A stretch of DNA of 64,000 bases from Batillaria attramentaria. Lineage: Eukaryota > Mollusca > Gastropoda > Batillariidae. Where the stretch lies: assembly GCA_018292915.2 (NCBI GenBank), contig JACVVK020000394.1, forward strand, positions 330,001 to 394,000, read 5' to 3'. Below are positions 42,200 to 54,650 of the stretch, in pieces (position 1 is the stretch's first letter; each line of letters begins with the position of its first letter). The notes beneath the pieces were generated by a model that was given only the letters and a program-made list of their open reading frames with translations, was not told the origin of the DNA and made no database searches. Both the position numbers and the translations under genes were made by a program.

Positions 42200-44181
42200 A
42201 AAGCCCAAGAATGTTTTGGAGACTGCGTGACTCTGAAGGGCTTAACTCACCCATCACTGAAGACGAAATTCTGAAAGCTGTTCGCGGTTTGAAAAACGGA
42301 AAGGCCGCAGGGATTGACGATATTCGTAATGAGTACATAAAACATAGTGTTCCCCTACTTACCAGTACATACTGTAAACTGTTCAACAAAGTTTTAGAGA
42401 CTGGAATATTACCAGAGGAATGGGTTAAGGGGCTGATCATGCCAATCTACAAGGGTAGGGGAGACCGGAATGATTGTGACAGCTACAGAGGCGTAACCCT
42501 TCTCAGTTGTATAGGGAAACTTTTTACCTCAGTCTTGAATAACAGAGTATCAGCGTTTGTGGAGACGCATAATATCCTTTCCGAGAATCAGGCCGGGTTT
42601 CGGAAGAACCATAGCACCCTTGACCACTGTTTCGCGTTAAAAAATTGGTAGATGTGTTTCTGCATCACAAACGGAAACTGTATGTAGCCTTTGTCGACTA
42701 CAAGAAAGCGTTTGATTTGGTGTGGAGACAAGGTTTATGGGACAAGCTGTTACGCCGGTCAGTTGATGGGAAAATACAAATATGTATAGCCAAAATCTTG
42801 TGTCGTCAACCAGGGAACGGGTAACAGGTCCGAGTTCTTTGGTAGCTTTCATGGCGTTCGCCAGGGTGAGAATCTCTCTCCACTACTGTTCTCCCTTTTC
42901 CTGAACGACCTCGAGTCGTATTTGAAACAGAGTGGCTGTGATCCGCTGAACATCCAGTTCACACATACCGACCGCGACCTAGCTAGTTATCTTGAACTTT
43001 TTGTTATGCTATATGCGGACGATACTATTCTCATTTCGGAAACCCGCGAGGGCCTGCAGAAATCCCTAGATGTACTCGCAAAGTATTGTGATGACTGGAA
43101 ACTATGTGTTAATTCGTCCAAATCGAAAGTCATGATATTCAGAAAACGTAAAGGTGCAAAGGAGACATTTAAGTTTAGGCAGGTAGAGTTAGAGGTAGTA
43201 GACAGATTTCGCTATCTTGGGGTCGAGTTCTCTTGCAACGGGAATTTCACAAAGTGCAAGAAAACGGCGTACGATAAAGCCCAGAGGGCTATGTTCTCCC
43301 TTCTCCAGACTGCAAGACGGCAAAATCTTCCTATTGATATAGTCCTGGATCTATTTGATAAGATTGTAGTTCCTGTTCTATTGTATGGATGTGAAATCTG
43401 GGGCTATGAAAACTTGGCATTCATAGAAAAACTGCATATCAAAGCACTTAAGTTCATGCACCTTCATCGGAGCACAAAGACAGCTATGGTTTATGGCGAG
43501 AGTGGACGTTTCCCACTTTCACTGCACGTCAAAGTTCGTATGGTCCGTTTTTTTGGCAGATCTCGTTTGTTCTCAAACAAATAAATTTTCATGTAGAATT
43601 CACTCGGTCCTGCACAGTTTGTATGATGAATCATCTTACCAGTCGCCGGGGCTGAGTGCAGTGAAACAAATACTCACTGATGCAGGTTTAGAATGTGTTT
43701 GGGAAACAGAGAACTTCACCAGCAAAGAGTCACTATGCAGACAGATCAAACAGCACCTTCAGGACACATTCCGCCGAGAATGGCGTGCTGACCTCGACAG
43801 TAGTTCGAAATGCCTCCTTTTCAAAAATTTTAAAGACGACATTACTTTGGAGAATACTATAAGGTGTCTGCCAGATTCCTATGCGATTGCACTCCTCAAG
43901 TTCCGCTGTAGCAACCACAGACTCCCAGTTGATCAAGGTCGTAAGCACGGAGTTCCGAGAGATGACAGACTATGCCGGAAGTGCGACATGACCGCGGTAG
44001 GAGACGAGTTCCACCTCCTGTTCGAATGTCCATCTCTTCAAGCAGAACGCAACAAGTTCATCCCATGTCGGTTCCGAAAAGTCAAATCGACTTACAGCTT
44101 ATGCCGGTTAATAAGCACAAAATCAAAGAAGGTAGCACTTAACCTTGCTAAATTTCTTAAGGCGAGTGGTGTAGTACGAGC

Positions 44182-44219
<38 letters not shown>

Positions 44220-44501
44220 CGGCTGCGTTCTTTTCTTGTACTTGTTCTCCAGCGCCTGTTTTGATTAGTTGGCTGCGCACCTCATTTGCCTGTCCAGCAT
44301 CCATTATTTTGGGCATCTTTGTGTACATATTCTTACGATGTTAGCGTTGTTCCTTGTTACAGTTGGATTTATAGACTCTTGTTCTTTATGCATTATGCTG
44401 TTATTTTGTTTTCATGCAACTTTATCTTGTACTTTTTTTCTGATATCCTCCATACCCCAAAAGGGGCCACAGGAATAAAATATCTTGTATCTTGTATCTT
44501 G
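42200..44501 (+). pseudogene. 5'-truncated LINE reverse transcriptase, frameshifted
   Basis: Reverse transcriptase motifs occur in order but in different frames: LKNGKAAGIDDIRNEYIK (42280), NQAGFRKNHSTLDH (42590), VDYKKAFDLV (42700, after a stop at 42649), YADDTILIS (43013) and a C-terminal zinc-knuckle-like CRKCDMTAVGDEFH (43975). At least three frame breaks make it inactive. The 3' UTR ends in tandem TATCTTG units at 44501. The clade is not assigned. It belongs to the same family as the fragment at 24038-25326. Confidence 0.85.
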
Positions 44502-44601
44502 TTGTTGCCGAAAGGGGAGAAAAAGGAATTGACGTGGTGGACAGAACTGACATCATGCAGTACTGAAACCGGAGATGCGGACGCGAGTCCTACAGACTTT
44601 C

Positions 44602-44604
<3 letters not shown>

Positions 44605-44680
<76 letters not shown>

Positions 44681-44862
44681 GATGATGATGAAACGTTTTT
44701 TTTATTCAGGATAGAGCATTTAGGCATTGTTGCCTGTCTTACAAGCTGTCCTGCTATTCTACGTAAAAGGGTTATAAAAAAAAAAGACAACATCGAAAGA
44801 GATAAGGAGAGAGAGAGAGAGAGACACACACACACACACACACACAGAGTGATGTATGAGAC

Positions 44863-44901
<39 letters not shown>

Positions 44902-44920
44902 AAAGAGAGAGAGAGAGAGA
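44605..44920. repeat. Cluster of GT, GA and CA microsatellites
   Basis: (GT)n(GA)n at 44605-44678, (GA)n(CA)n at 44807-44846 and (GT)n(GA)n at 44865-44923. No gene between 44502 and 45171. Confidence 0.9.
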
Positions 44921-45171
44921 GAGATTTTGCTTCCATTAATGTACGATGCAGGCGGCGTGTCACGGTCTGTGTTGACTTCGAGGTGATGACTGCTTCGCGC
45001 GTCGGTGACAAAATTTGGCTTCAGAGGGCATTATATTTTGTTCATAGGGTGTTTTTAGATGTGAGTTACAAATGGCAAGCCGAGTCAGAGAGTGAGTCAC
45101 AGCACGCAGCACGGTCAGACTGCATTAGAATGGCTATGAACTCCCGTTGATTGCCTTAATTTAATTTAGTA

Positions 45172-47362
45172 GACAAGTCATAAGATTCACATAGACTACA
45201 CTGTTTATACAAAATCGCTATACGTTTGACCGTTGTTGACCCACAAGGTCGCACAGGACCCTGGTTTCTATATATTTCAATAATCAGTGGTACCGTTATC
45301 TTTATTTTCTTTTTCCTGTTTTGCTTTTAAACCCTCGGCATTGTCTTTGATGGATACAGACGATTTGTAGCACTGTGGTTTTGCCAGTCAGACTATACCT
45401 ACCAAGATAAAATGATAAAAAGTATATTCGCCTTTCTCTTGCATTGCAGGGTGACATACAAGAGTATATACCGGAAAATCGAGGTCGTCCTGGTGAGGAA
45501 TATATATTATTCATGCTCGTATTTTTATTTTCATGGATTACAATCAGACAGTCCTGAAGAGCTCGTTCCTTTGATCCAAACAGATAAAGAAAAAAAAAAA
45601 CACGGTGCCCACGTCTCAGATCATATTTAGACCTTGTAGTATGCTTGTACTGTAAGCACTAGGTGCATGAAAATGAACGTTTAGGGTGCTGGGCATTTGA
45701 TGAGATTTCTTTTCATATGTCATTTGTCAGAATCAATTTAAGATTTAAGGTTCTGTAGACAGAAGAATAAACTGTCTGTCTGTCTGTCTGTCTCTCTCCG
45801 CAAAAGGATTGTATTTCTCTCCCGTTGCAGACCCTATTATTATTTATCTTAAAAATTCACTAGCGACAGTTTCGCACACGTTTTATGCTTAACCGATTGA
45901 CATGGAGTAAAGCCTTCGCAAAACGTGAGTGCGTGTAAAAATGTCTAAAACGGGCAACTGCACTTCATTTCAGTTTGCTGCAAGTGTGGGGATTTACTTT
46001 CGAGAATCACTTTGAGCGCTGCTGCATTTGTGTCCCTGGAACACGAAGCAGAAGAAATTATACAGAAGAAATCGAACACAACACAAGGAGAAACGCCTAA
46101 AGAGAAATTTCGGAAAAGTGTCAGCACCTTGCTAAATACACCTGGTGGAGGAGTAGTGATTCTACATGCACAGGATGTCCGTTCATTTCATGCGTTCAAC
46201 ATTGCGATACGAGATACAGTGACAAAACTCATACCTGACGATTCAGGTTATTCAGACAACTTTGAATGTTCTGTTTCTGGCGCGCACTTCATCTTTCTCG
46301 TAAAACCAAGAAGTAGGAGACTGGGTGTGAGTACTTTAAAAAGTTACATCAAGTCGTCTGAAGATGCCGGATTCTTCACTCCTACGCAGACAGAAATGGT
46401 AGCTCGTGTTAAGAAATTATCCGAAGAATCGCGAGCTTCCAGTCCATCAAACCTGGCTGCCTCGGTAGAGCTCATAAAAGAAGAAGAAGTCTTTATCGAC
46501 GGAACCCCTTTCTATGAGTCTGCCTCTAAGCAGGCAAAAGATGTTGAAAGAAAGGCACTTACTGAAGGGAAAGAGTTTCCGCAGCTTAAGTACTGGGATG
46601 GGCTTAAAGTGCGGGACTGTATCAGCGGTATGTCCGGTGTTGATACCGGAGGACATCTGTTTCTCGGTGTTCATCAAAACCCGGGTAAAGTGGGACGGAG
46701 GACCAACACAAAGACCTACCTCGGTTTTGGATTCATACGCATGGAGGAAAAGAAGCGCACAGAGATTGGTAGAGATCTTTGGGACAAAATTTGTAAAACG
46801 ATGCTGTGGGTCGGACTTTCATCCCCAGAACCCGTGAAGTTAATCTTTCGTCGCCCCAAAAATGCCGGAGAAGACGAACGGGTTGTGGAAGTGCAGGTAC
46901 CATACTACCACGGGGTTTGTTTCTACAACAAGCAAGGGCCAAAGGCCTACAGGTTTCTTCCAAACTCGCCAATAGCCAAACGTTTAACTCCTGTGGAGTG
47001 GGTCATAGGGAATGGCGGCCCCAGACATGTTCAAATACAAAATGAGAACCTTATAACAAAGGAGATAGAAGTGGAAGACATCGACCACAACGAAGGTACT
47101 TAGCTTACCGCTGTGACAGTAGTGGGAGGAAATTGGCGGCTGGTGACGGCTGCTATCTACCAGATTGTTCAGGAGGGGCTGGCGTTTCTTCGCCGCTTGA
47201 AAGATGCGGTGTGTGGTCCTCGGCAAAGATTGTCTTCTGTTGAACTGTTTTCCACATCAGCGCTTTCAGCTGTAGAGGCAGACTATAGAAATCACGACAC
47301 GATGGATACAGAATAAAAAGCTAAAATATGCCTCAAGCAGCGACTACCGTATAACTTGTATG
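45172..47362 (+). repeat. Inverted segmental duplication, arm 2
   Basis: Inverted copy of 19813-22098. It contains part of the Schlafen-like intron, exon 2 and the 3' flank including a poly(A) signal (47312-47317). It stops about 0.84 kb short of the position equivalent to exon 1. Confidence 0.85.
45974..47103 (+). pseudogene. Schlafen-like exon 2 duplicate, no first exon, premature stop
   Basis: The acceptor tttcag (45968-45973) and the reading frame are kept. Both glycine segments remain (LLNTPGGGVVIL, SGVDTGGHLFLGV), and most residues match the copy at 19956-21220. Relative to that copy, six extra bases near 47095-47105 create an in-frame TAG at 47101-47103. The frame then continues to 47316, so about 45 C-terminal residues are cut off. 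The ATG exon of the other copy is not in the duplicated block. A new upstream exon could still rescue expression, because the exon is open for 375 codons; alternatively AAG|GTACTT at the break could act as a donor. Confidence 0.72.
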
Positions 47363-48719
47363 GTTAAGTTTGTGACGTCAACAAGATAGGCGAGCTCACA
47401 CGACCTCATGTGTTTGGGGTTTTGCGAGTGCATAGAGGCACGGAAAGGGTTTCCAGTACTTTCTTTATGTCAGCATGCTTGATGTCAGAGAGCTTGCGTT
47501 CCGGCGTGTGCGCGCGGGCTGCATACATGACACAACGACTACGACTGCGACTACAGCAGGTCATTGAATGGAAACAACATATTGGGCTGGTGGCCATCTT
47601 GTTATGTTTAATGTTGTGGGCGGTTAGATCCTGTTGAGTTTACATGTATAGGCGCCTTATAAGTCTTCTTTATTGTTATTATTATGATTTAATATGTAAA
47701 AAATAGTATCGTTTTACTATGGCTTTTTGTAAATGTTTCACATACACTGTGTGCTTTGTGTATTGTTTGATTCATTACTATGTTTTTTCCCCTTACAATT
47801 TAACAGAACTGAAATTGTAACGCAGCTGTTGTACACTGAAGGAGAATCAGATTTTGACAATATATGTACATTGTTATCTTTTGATAATTTGTAAAAATTG
47901 AAGTGTAGTGTGTATCACTATGGTGTTTGACTATATAATACTTTTTTAAGTTGTTTCTCTATAGACAAACAACTTTATGAGACGGGGCAGATTTTGCTAC
48001 GCGCAGCAGCAAGTTTCAGTGATACAAAACAAGACTGTGACGTTTCTCCACACAATACTTACTTTCACGCACACAGTGACGTAACGAAATCTGCGTCATA
48101 GACACCTTACGTGCACACTATGCTGCTGCGTTCTTTTTGGCGGGAGTTGTGAGACGTGTGTGTGTGTGTATGTGTGGACGGATGTAATGATGACTATCTC
48201 CTAAACCACCTCGTTTGAGGCCTTTTTACTTTGAGATAAAATGGGAATTCACCTTCTCCAGAGCTACCTTTCACGATTTTTAGCCTGCCGCATTTTCAGA
48301 AGAGTTATCGCCGATTTTAAAAAATCGGTCATGTTACGAATTTTTTCGAAAAAAATGTCCAGATGGCTTCATCTTCTGAAATTGGGAAGATCATCCAATT
48401 ATACTGCCTGTTTTCGTAGCACAGCTCTGTAGCTCTGACAGGTTTTGTGTAAGAAAAATATTTCCGAGGTAGGGGTTGTTTGCATATAAGGCCAAATATC
48501 TATGAAAAGACTCCTTCAAATTACTCATCATTCCGGTATTTGTGTCACTTATGCCAACTGCACATATGACATGAACTACTGCACTATTATAGCTTTAGTA
48601 TTAAGAATAACAGAGCTTTTAGATAAACACATTTTTTCACGTTTCTGCGAGAAGCGCTGGTCAAAAAAGTTCCAATTTTGCAATTTCGTAAGTACAACCC
48701 GAGGCACTTAAGTCCACGT
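47363..48719. other. No gene seen
   Basis: Contains about 65 bp (47552-47620) resembling 25904-25960, around cagcaggtcattgaatgga, and an aggcgcctta/ATT-rich LINE-like tail near 47650-47690. Remaining ORFs are short and without motifs. Confidence 0.45.
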
Positions 48720-49140
48720 TTCATCAGCTCTCTAGATCTTCCAGATTTTATATCAAAATTAATTCAGTCACGGAAGTCACAGAAACAACAAGGAAATCAC
48801 AAGATATGAAGAAGTATCACCTGACAGACGAGCAGCTTGAGGCTGACGTCAAATGTTTGGTTCACAGACAGTATCGTCACTGCTTCCGACATTTCATCAG
48901 CCCTCTAGATCTTCCAGATTTCATGTGAAAAATAATTCAGTTGGAGAAGTCACAAAGCCAACAGGGAAATCACAAGACATGAACAAGCATCCTCAGACGA
49001 TCTCAGTGCTAGAGGCTGACGTCAAAAGTTTAGTTCACGGAATTGACGTCATCTCTCTCTCTCTCTGTATGACGACCTGCCTGAGGCTGACGTCAAATGT
49101 TTAGTTCACGGAACTGACGTCTCTCTCTCTCTCTCTCTCT
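48720..49140. repeat. About 170-bp repeats with CRE-like sites
   Basis: Two units beginning tttcatcagc...ctctagatcttccagat (48720, 48890). They are followed by repeated gctgacgtcaaa and a full TGACGTCA near 49044, then CT runs. TGACGTCA is the cAMP-response element consensus; activity is unknown. Confidence 0.6.
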
Positions 49141-49142
49141 CT

Positions 49143-49320
49143 CTGGGGAGCCAGGGTGGCCGAATGGTAGAGCGTTGGACTTTCAATGCTTGGGCCGAGA
49201 GTTCGAATCCCGGCCGCTGGGGCCAAATATTTGTGCTGGCCTTTTTCTCGTTGCCCCGTCCTTGATATCACCCTTTTGTGGTGGAAAAGGACGTTAAACT
49301 CCTAAACACCCTTCCACCCA
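49143..49320 (+). mobile_element. SINE (family B) inside a CT microsatellite
   Basis: tRNA-like head with an A box (GGTGGCCGAATGGTAGAGCG) and an intact B box (GAGTTCGAATCCC), then the family core. CT repeats lie on both sides, so the exact duplication cannot be delimited. Confidence 0.85.
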
Positions 49321-49816
49321 CCCTCTATCTCTGCCTCTCTCTCTCTCTCTCTCCCCCTTCTTCCCCCACCCGGCCCCACCCCCAGTCACGTGGCTAATCG
49401 GTCGAGGTCGTAGAAGATCTAGTGTCGTTGGTAGAACTTGGAGAGGGGAGAACCGGCAACAATAACAACAAAACAGACAAAATAATATGAAGTTTGGAGA
49501 AACAACTTGTTTTCTAGTTAAATGATCCTTGTTGGAGAGGTGAGCTACTGCTAGAATTAAAAGTTTTCTTTTGCATCATTGACCGCAGACGGAGCCAGAT
49601 ATCCTCAATTCATATTCTTATGCGTTGACTCCATTGAACTCAATATTATGGTTTTCTTATTTTGGTTCATATCTGTCACAATTTTTACATGTACAATACT
49701 GTTTCCATTCATCAGAACTAAGAATATACTTTATACTCCATTATACTGTTTGTACATAGTGTCACGCGTGTTAATAATGAGAGATGATGGACTCAGCAAC
49801 AAAAGCTGATTACACT
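49321..49816. other. No gene seen
   Basis: CT-rich and C-rich sequence, then unique sequence. The 76-codon ORF at 49579-49809 has no recognisable domain. Confidence 0.4.
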
Positions 49817-50166
49817 GTTGACAGCAAGTGAAGCAAGATTTCAGCAGTTCTTATTGTTGTGCGTTCACTGGACTGGACTTAACATTGCTGACAGCAAGTG
49901 AAGCAAGATTTCAGCAGTTCTTACTGTTGTGCGTTCACTGGACTGGACATAACACTGTTGACAGCAAGTGAAGCAAGATTTCAGCAGTTCTTATTGTTGT
50001 GCGTTCACTGGACTGGACATAACATTGTTGACAGCAAGTGAAGCAAGATTTCAGCAGTTCTTATTGTTGTGCGTTCACTGGACTGGACATAACATTGTTG
50101 ACAGCAAGTGAAGCAAGATTTCAGCAGTTCTTGTTGTTGTGCTTTCACTGGACTGGACTTAACATT
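49817..50166. repeat. 70-bp satellite, five units
   Basis: Units start near 49817, 49887, 49957, 50027 and 50097 with the pattern gttgacagcaagtgaagcaa. Spacing is exactly 70 bp with only a few substitutions. A diverged single unit occurs near 51615-51650. Confidence 0.92.
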
Positions 50167-50614
50167 CTTGTTTTCATTACGCTTCATGCCTTTTACAAAA
50201 TAATTCGCATGTACAGAACTGTAACATTTCATCCTAACTAAGAATATAGTTTGTACGCCGCCATACTCTTTGTACATAGTATGAAACACATCATTGTTTT
50301 GTAATTAAATGAACCAGTGATGGAGTGGCGAACGACTGCTAGGTAGAGAAGCTGTTTACGTCGTTGACTGATGAAGCCAGATGCCAATAACTGTTTTGTC
50401 TAGTGAAAACATTTATATTTTCTTCATGTTGAAATTCATCCTCCGTCTTCTAGCTACCACCTGCCAGATGTTGTACATAGACCAGTGAACTGTGACACCA
50501 TGCAGTAGTCGGTATTATCCTTTTTTTATATGAGACTATAGACTGGAAAAAACCCACATTGGAAAAGGGTTTAGATAGCAGTAGTATTTTTTTTTCATTG
50601 CATTTGGGTCATTG

Positions 50615-50688
<74 letters not shown>

Positions 50689-53600
50689 CATCATTATGAC
50701 TGATTTCTATTAATGAGGTGAATGGTAATTTTCAGTCAGAGGTATGTATTATACAGTCATACCAGCTTTTTATTCACTGTGCCATGCGCAATACCCGCTG
50801 TGTTACGTGTAGTATGTGACTTAATTTTTACTGTGTGTTTTTCTTGATGTCTGACAGAACTTGAATGATGACACAACCGTCCTTTCTTTATAAACTATGA
50901 AACATTTTATTTACTATAGTATGTGTAATATGCCATGTGTTTTGTCGATCATATGCTTGTGTTGATTGTAAGGCGCCTTGAGCTCCTGCGGGAGGGAGGA
51001 CGTCCTGATGGTGTCACCACAATATTACAGAACGTAGACACAACTGTCGCTCACTGAAGCAGAATCAGAGTTTAAAGATGCATGTATATATTTTATATGT
51101 TTTTTGTTTAATGTGTAGATATTGTAAGTTATATAGTATAGTGTGCCAGTATTGTTTTATTTTTTAAATTACTTCATGTGACGAACTTAGAATGTCCCAA
51201 CTGTCGCACACTGAAGAAGGTTTTAACAATACATGTATGCACTGCTGTCTTTTCATGTTTAATGTGTAAAAATTAACGATGGTTATGACTTTGTTTACAT
51301 ATTTCGCAAGCATTGCGTAGTTTGTGTATCCTTTGATTACAATTGTTTTTTCCTTACAATCTGACAAAACTTCAATAATGCCTCAATCTTGCACACTGGA
51401 AAAGAACCAGAGTTTGACAGCACATGTATATTCCTGTGTTTTGCTTAATGTGTAAAAATGTTCAGCTATATTGTACATATTGTGTTTTCTCGTGTGAAAC
51501 ATACCTTTTACAAACACCAGATTCAGAAGTATTGTTGCCTCTCTTCATAATCAACATATTTTATACGCCGTCATACTGTTTGTACATTTTGAAGGAGTAA
51601 GCGTTTTGCTTCGTTGACAGCAAGTGAGGCCAGATGTCAGCAGTTCACATCGAACCCACTGGACCAACCATTGTATCAGTTGTCTTAAAGAAAGTGCACA
51701 ATCTCAAGAATTATGGAAGAATCGAGAAAATTGTTATTTGAACGAGACGCAAGTCGAGTTCAGTTAAACATTTTTCGAGATTCTTCCTAAATCTTGATAC
51801 TGTGCACTTACATTACGATAGCGTTTGTATTGCATTTGAAGTTTTTTCCCCCAAGTTAAAAACTGCTTAGCGATCTTGTTCGGCAGCCCTGAGTCTACAT
51901 GTACACTATTTTTTTAGCAACAGCTCGCTTTGAACCAATCTTAACGCAGTAACAGACACACGCCCAAAAGGCGAGGTCGTCCGGCTTGACTGTAAATACA
52001 ACCCAAACACGTAACCCCCCCCCCCACCCCCACCCCCCCCCCAAAAAAAAAAAGAAAAAAAAAAGAGAAGTTTAATCGGTAGTTTGGAAGTGGTAGAAGA
52101 TGCAATACAAGCCAGAGGACCTAAAATTGACTCAGAAGAAGAGAAACTGAGTTTCATTTGAGATGATGACGTCAACTACGTTGCCATGCATAGCATACAA
52201 TCACATGTCAGATGATGAAGCAAATGACGTCAGTTATGTTGACACAGAATATTAGTCATTTCGGTCCTCAGGGGACAGAGATACGGAGAGTGGTAAGTCC
52301 GAGATAAGCTCAACTAAAGTGGCACTATCCGACTAGTACGAGGTGCATGAATGGGGACTAAGACAAGTTTAGGGACTAAGCGTTGAACGCATGTTTATGA
52401 TAGTCCGGCCGTTATCATTTTGAGAAGAGAGCTAAGTCTTAGACTAGTGAGTGAACATTTTGGTCAAACCTGATGATAACTGACAGTGATATCGTAGGCT
52501 ATTTGCGTCATTTCGTACAAGGGCCTAAGCGTCGTGGACTGGATAGATACCTACGCCTTTTTGGCATATGATGGCTCAAACCGGATGATAAATGACGGCG
52601 ATATCGTACGCTGTTTGCGTCATTTGGTACAAGGCCTAAGTGTCATGGATTTGATAGACACCTGGCCAACTTGGCCATAATTATGATGGTAGAGGTTTGG
52701 GGCACGATTTCACTATTTACAGGTGAATCATTAGCAAACTGGTTATCAGAATTTCTCTGAAGTTTGCGATACCTATTTTATTATGATTTATCCTTTTGCA
52801 AAATAATTCGCTTGTACAGAACTTTTGCCTTTCATCATAATTACAGCATGTCTGTCGCACTGTTGTTTCAAAGTACCACAGAGTTATTTGTGTTGTTGAG
52901 TTGTATAAACGTCGCCGATATCACCCTTGAGGCGTTCAAAATGAACAAAAATTTGAACAGGCTTGACTCTGGCCTCAACTGAGTGTTCTTGGTAAACGTG
53001 TAATTTGTCATACTGAGTTGTAATTATGTACGGTGCGTAGAACTTACTAACATGCTCCATGTAGGTTAGGATAAATGAATGCATGTTTATTATTATCATA
53101 ACCATACGCTAGACTCTGATAAAGATGAGTGGATAACTTGCATGTCAATTACTTGTGTGTATAAATGTCCACAGCAGTGGATTGTGTTTTTTAAGAAATG
53201 AACTTTTTAAAATAGATTATCTAGAAGAACGCTGACACTGTCTATCAGGATCAATGTCACAATCAAGACACGATTTCGAGCCAAATGTGACATCATCGAG
53301 TTCAGTGGTGTTTATGGAGATTCATAAATCTGACTATTTCTACTTTCATCAGAATTTCAAGAATGACTGTTTTGTTTAATTTTGTTGTTTGGTGTACGAC
53401 TTTTTATTTTTTGTGAAGACTCTCTCGATGCTGTAAATATGCCAGTCAGTATCCCAGTGGAGGAATTTTAAGACGTTCATAGAAATAGCCACGGTTCGTA
53501 TCATTTGCACCTGAAGAGGACTGAATATTGTTTGCCTTGGTATTGTATTTTAAGCGGTGTAATACGAAAATCTCGCTCCCACGAGAGCTTTACTCCTGGT

Positions 53601-53814
53601 AAAAATGTACGATAGAAGTACTCCTTTGGCTTGACCTTGCTTCTGTCGTACGAGGATCTTACCCCGGAGTAAGAATTTCTTTGAGATATGTCTGCTCTGG
53701 AGTAAATTCCTTCGTGAGCCAGTTTGTCTTCTTACACCTGAACAATCTGCGATGCCTCTTTACTTATTGCTCAAGGCCATTGTAGAGATGCACTGTATAT
53801 AGTACATGAGCCCT
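50167..53814. other. Gene-poor region with diverged repeats
   Basis: Holds a (GT)n run (50619-50687), poly-C/poly-A (52014-52065) and diverged copies of blocks around the 70-bp satellite (gcatgtacagaact at 50209; gcttgtacagaact at 52810). Two similar blocks near 52490 and 52590 read ggatgataaatgac and variants. No convincing gene. Confidence 0.5.
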
Positions 53815-53826
53815 TCTTGTTGAATG

Positions 53827-53891
53827 CCCGTCTTTGATATCACCATCATGTGGTGGAAAAGGACGTTAAACTCCCAAACACCCACCCACCC
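53827..53891 (+). mobile_element. SINE (family B), 3' fragment
   Basis: Only the core (cccgtctttgatatcacc to gtggaaaaggacgttaaac) and tail are present. The 12-bp target-site duplication TCTTGTTGAATG lies at 53815-53826 and 53892-53903, so this was inserted as a 65-bp truncated copy. Confidence 0.85.
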
Positions 53892-54169
53892 TCTTGTTGA
53901 ATGCAAACTAACAGACGTAATTCTTATCGGTGAAAGATGTGGAAGTTGTCTATTTCTCATCACCGGTCGTACTTTTGGAAGTTTTATCTTTGTTTCAGCA
54001 CTTTTCTGATTGCGAGTTGGTTTTCTAGCCAGAGTTTATAAATTGTCTGAATTAAATTGAAGTCGGTTTTAATGATGTAAAGATTTTCACCTTATACTGA
54101 AGGTTCTGACCTCTCTTCACCGTACTAGATCATGTGATGTGAAGTTTTGATCATACTATACTGAGAGGC

Positions 54170-54650
54170 AAAAGTACTGAACATTTGTTGTAAACTAATC
54201 ATAAAAAATTAACCAGTCGCCTAAACTTTATGAAACTTCAGAATATCGTTCTCAGGCCATCTCTCAGCAAACTAGACGCCACAAAAATAGTTTACCAGCA
54301 GTGTAATGTGTAATTTACAGAGTAAATCAAGCACGCCGGTCTGACTGCCCCAATCCAGTGTAACGACAAGCATTCAGAAGGGTGGAAATTCTGTATCTGG
54401 TGTGATCATCTGTTGAAACCAAGGTGTTCCCGGTGTCATGTAGGCACCCACCCATTACCAGCAAAGCAAAACTTCACATCAGGTTGTGTTCCTGGGGTGC
54501 TGCAAGGCAGTAATCAGACCTTAGCGTGTTTTGGGCTTTGGGCGATACCCTAGCTGCAATACGCGGCCAGAAACATATGCGAAATGCTCGATACTGTGCT
54601 TTTCCGGTAAAATTAGGGTACTGCACCTAACGGATCACATTTTGCTCGAA
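54170..54650 (+). repeat. Dispersed repeat, copy 2
   Basis: Partner of 37880-38335 in the same orientation. Confidence 0.7.

Noticed and set aside
49817..50166. Possible CRISPR-like array
   Set aside because: The repeats are direct, contiguous and without unique spacers, in a eukaryotic genome; this is a satellite.
50930..51010. Possible L2-type 3' end (aaggcgccttgagctcc)
   Set aside because: Resembles the hairpin of the L2-type tail at 41.4 kb, but no coding sequence or tail repeat adjoins it, so it was not annotated as an element.
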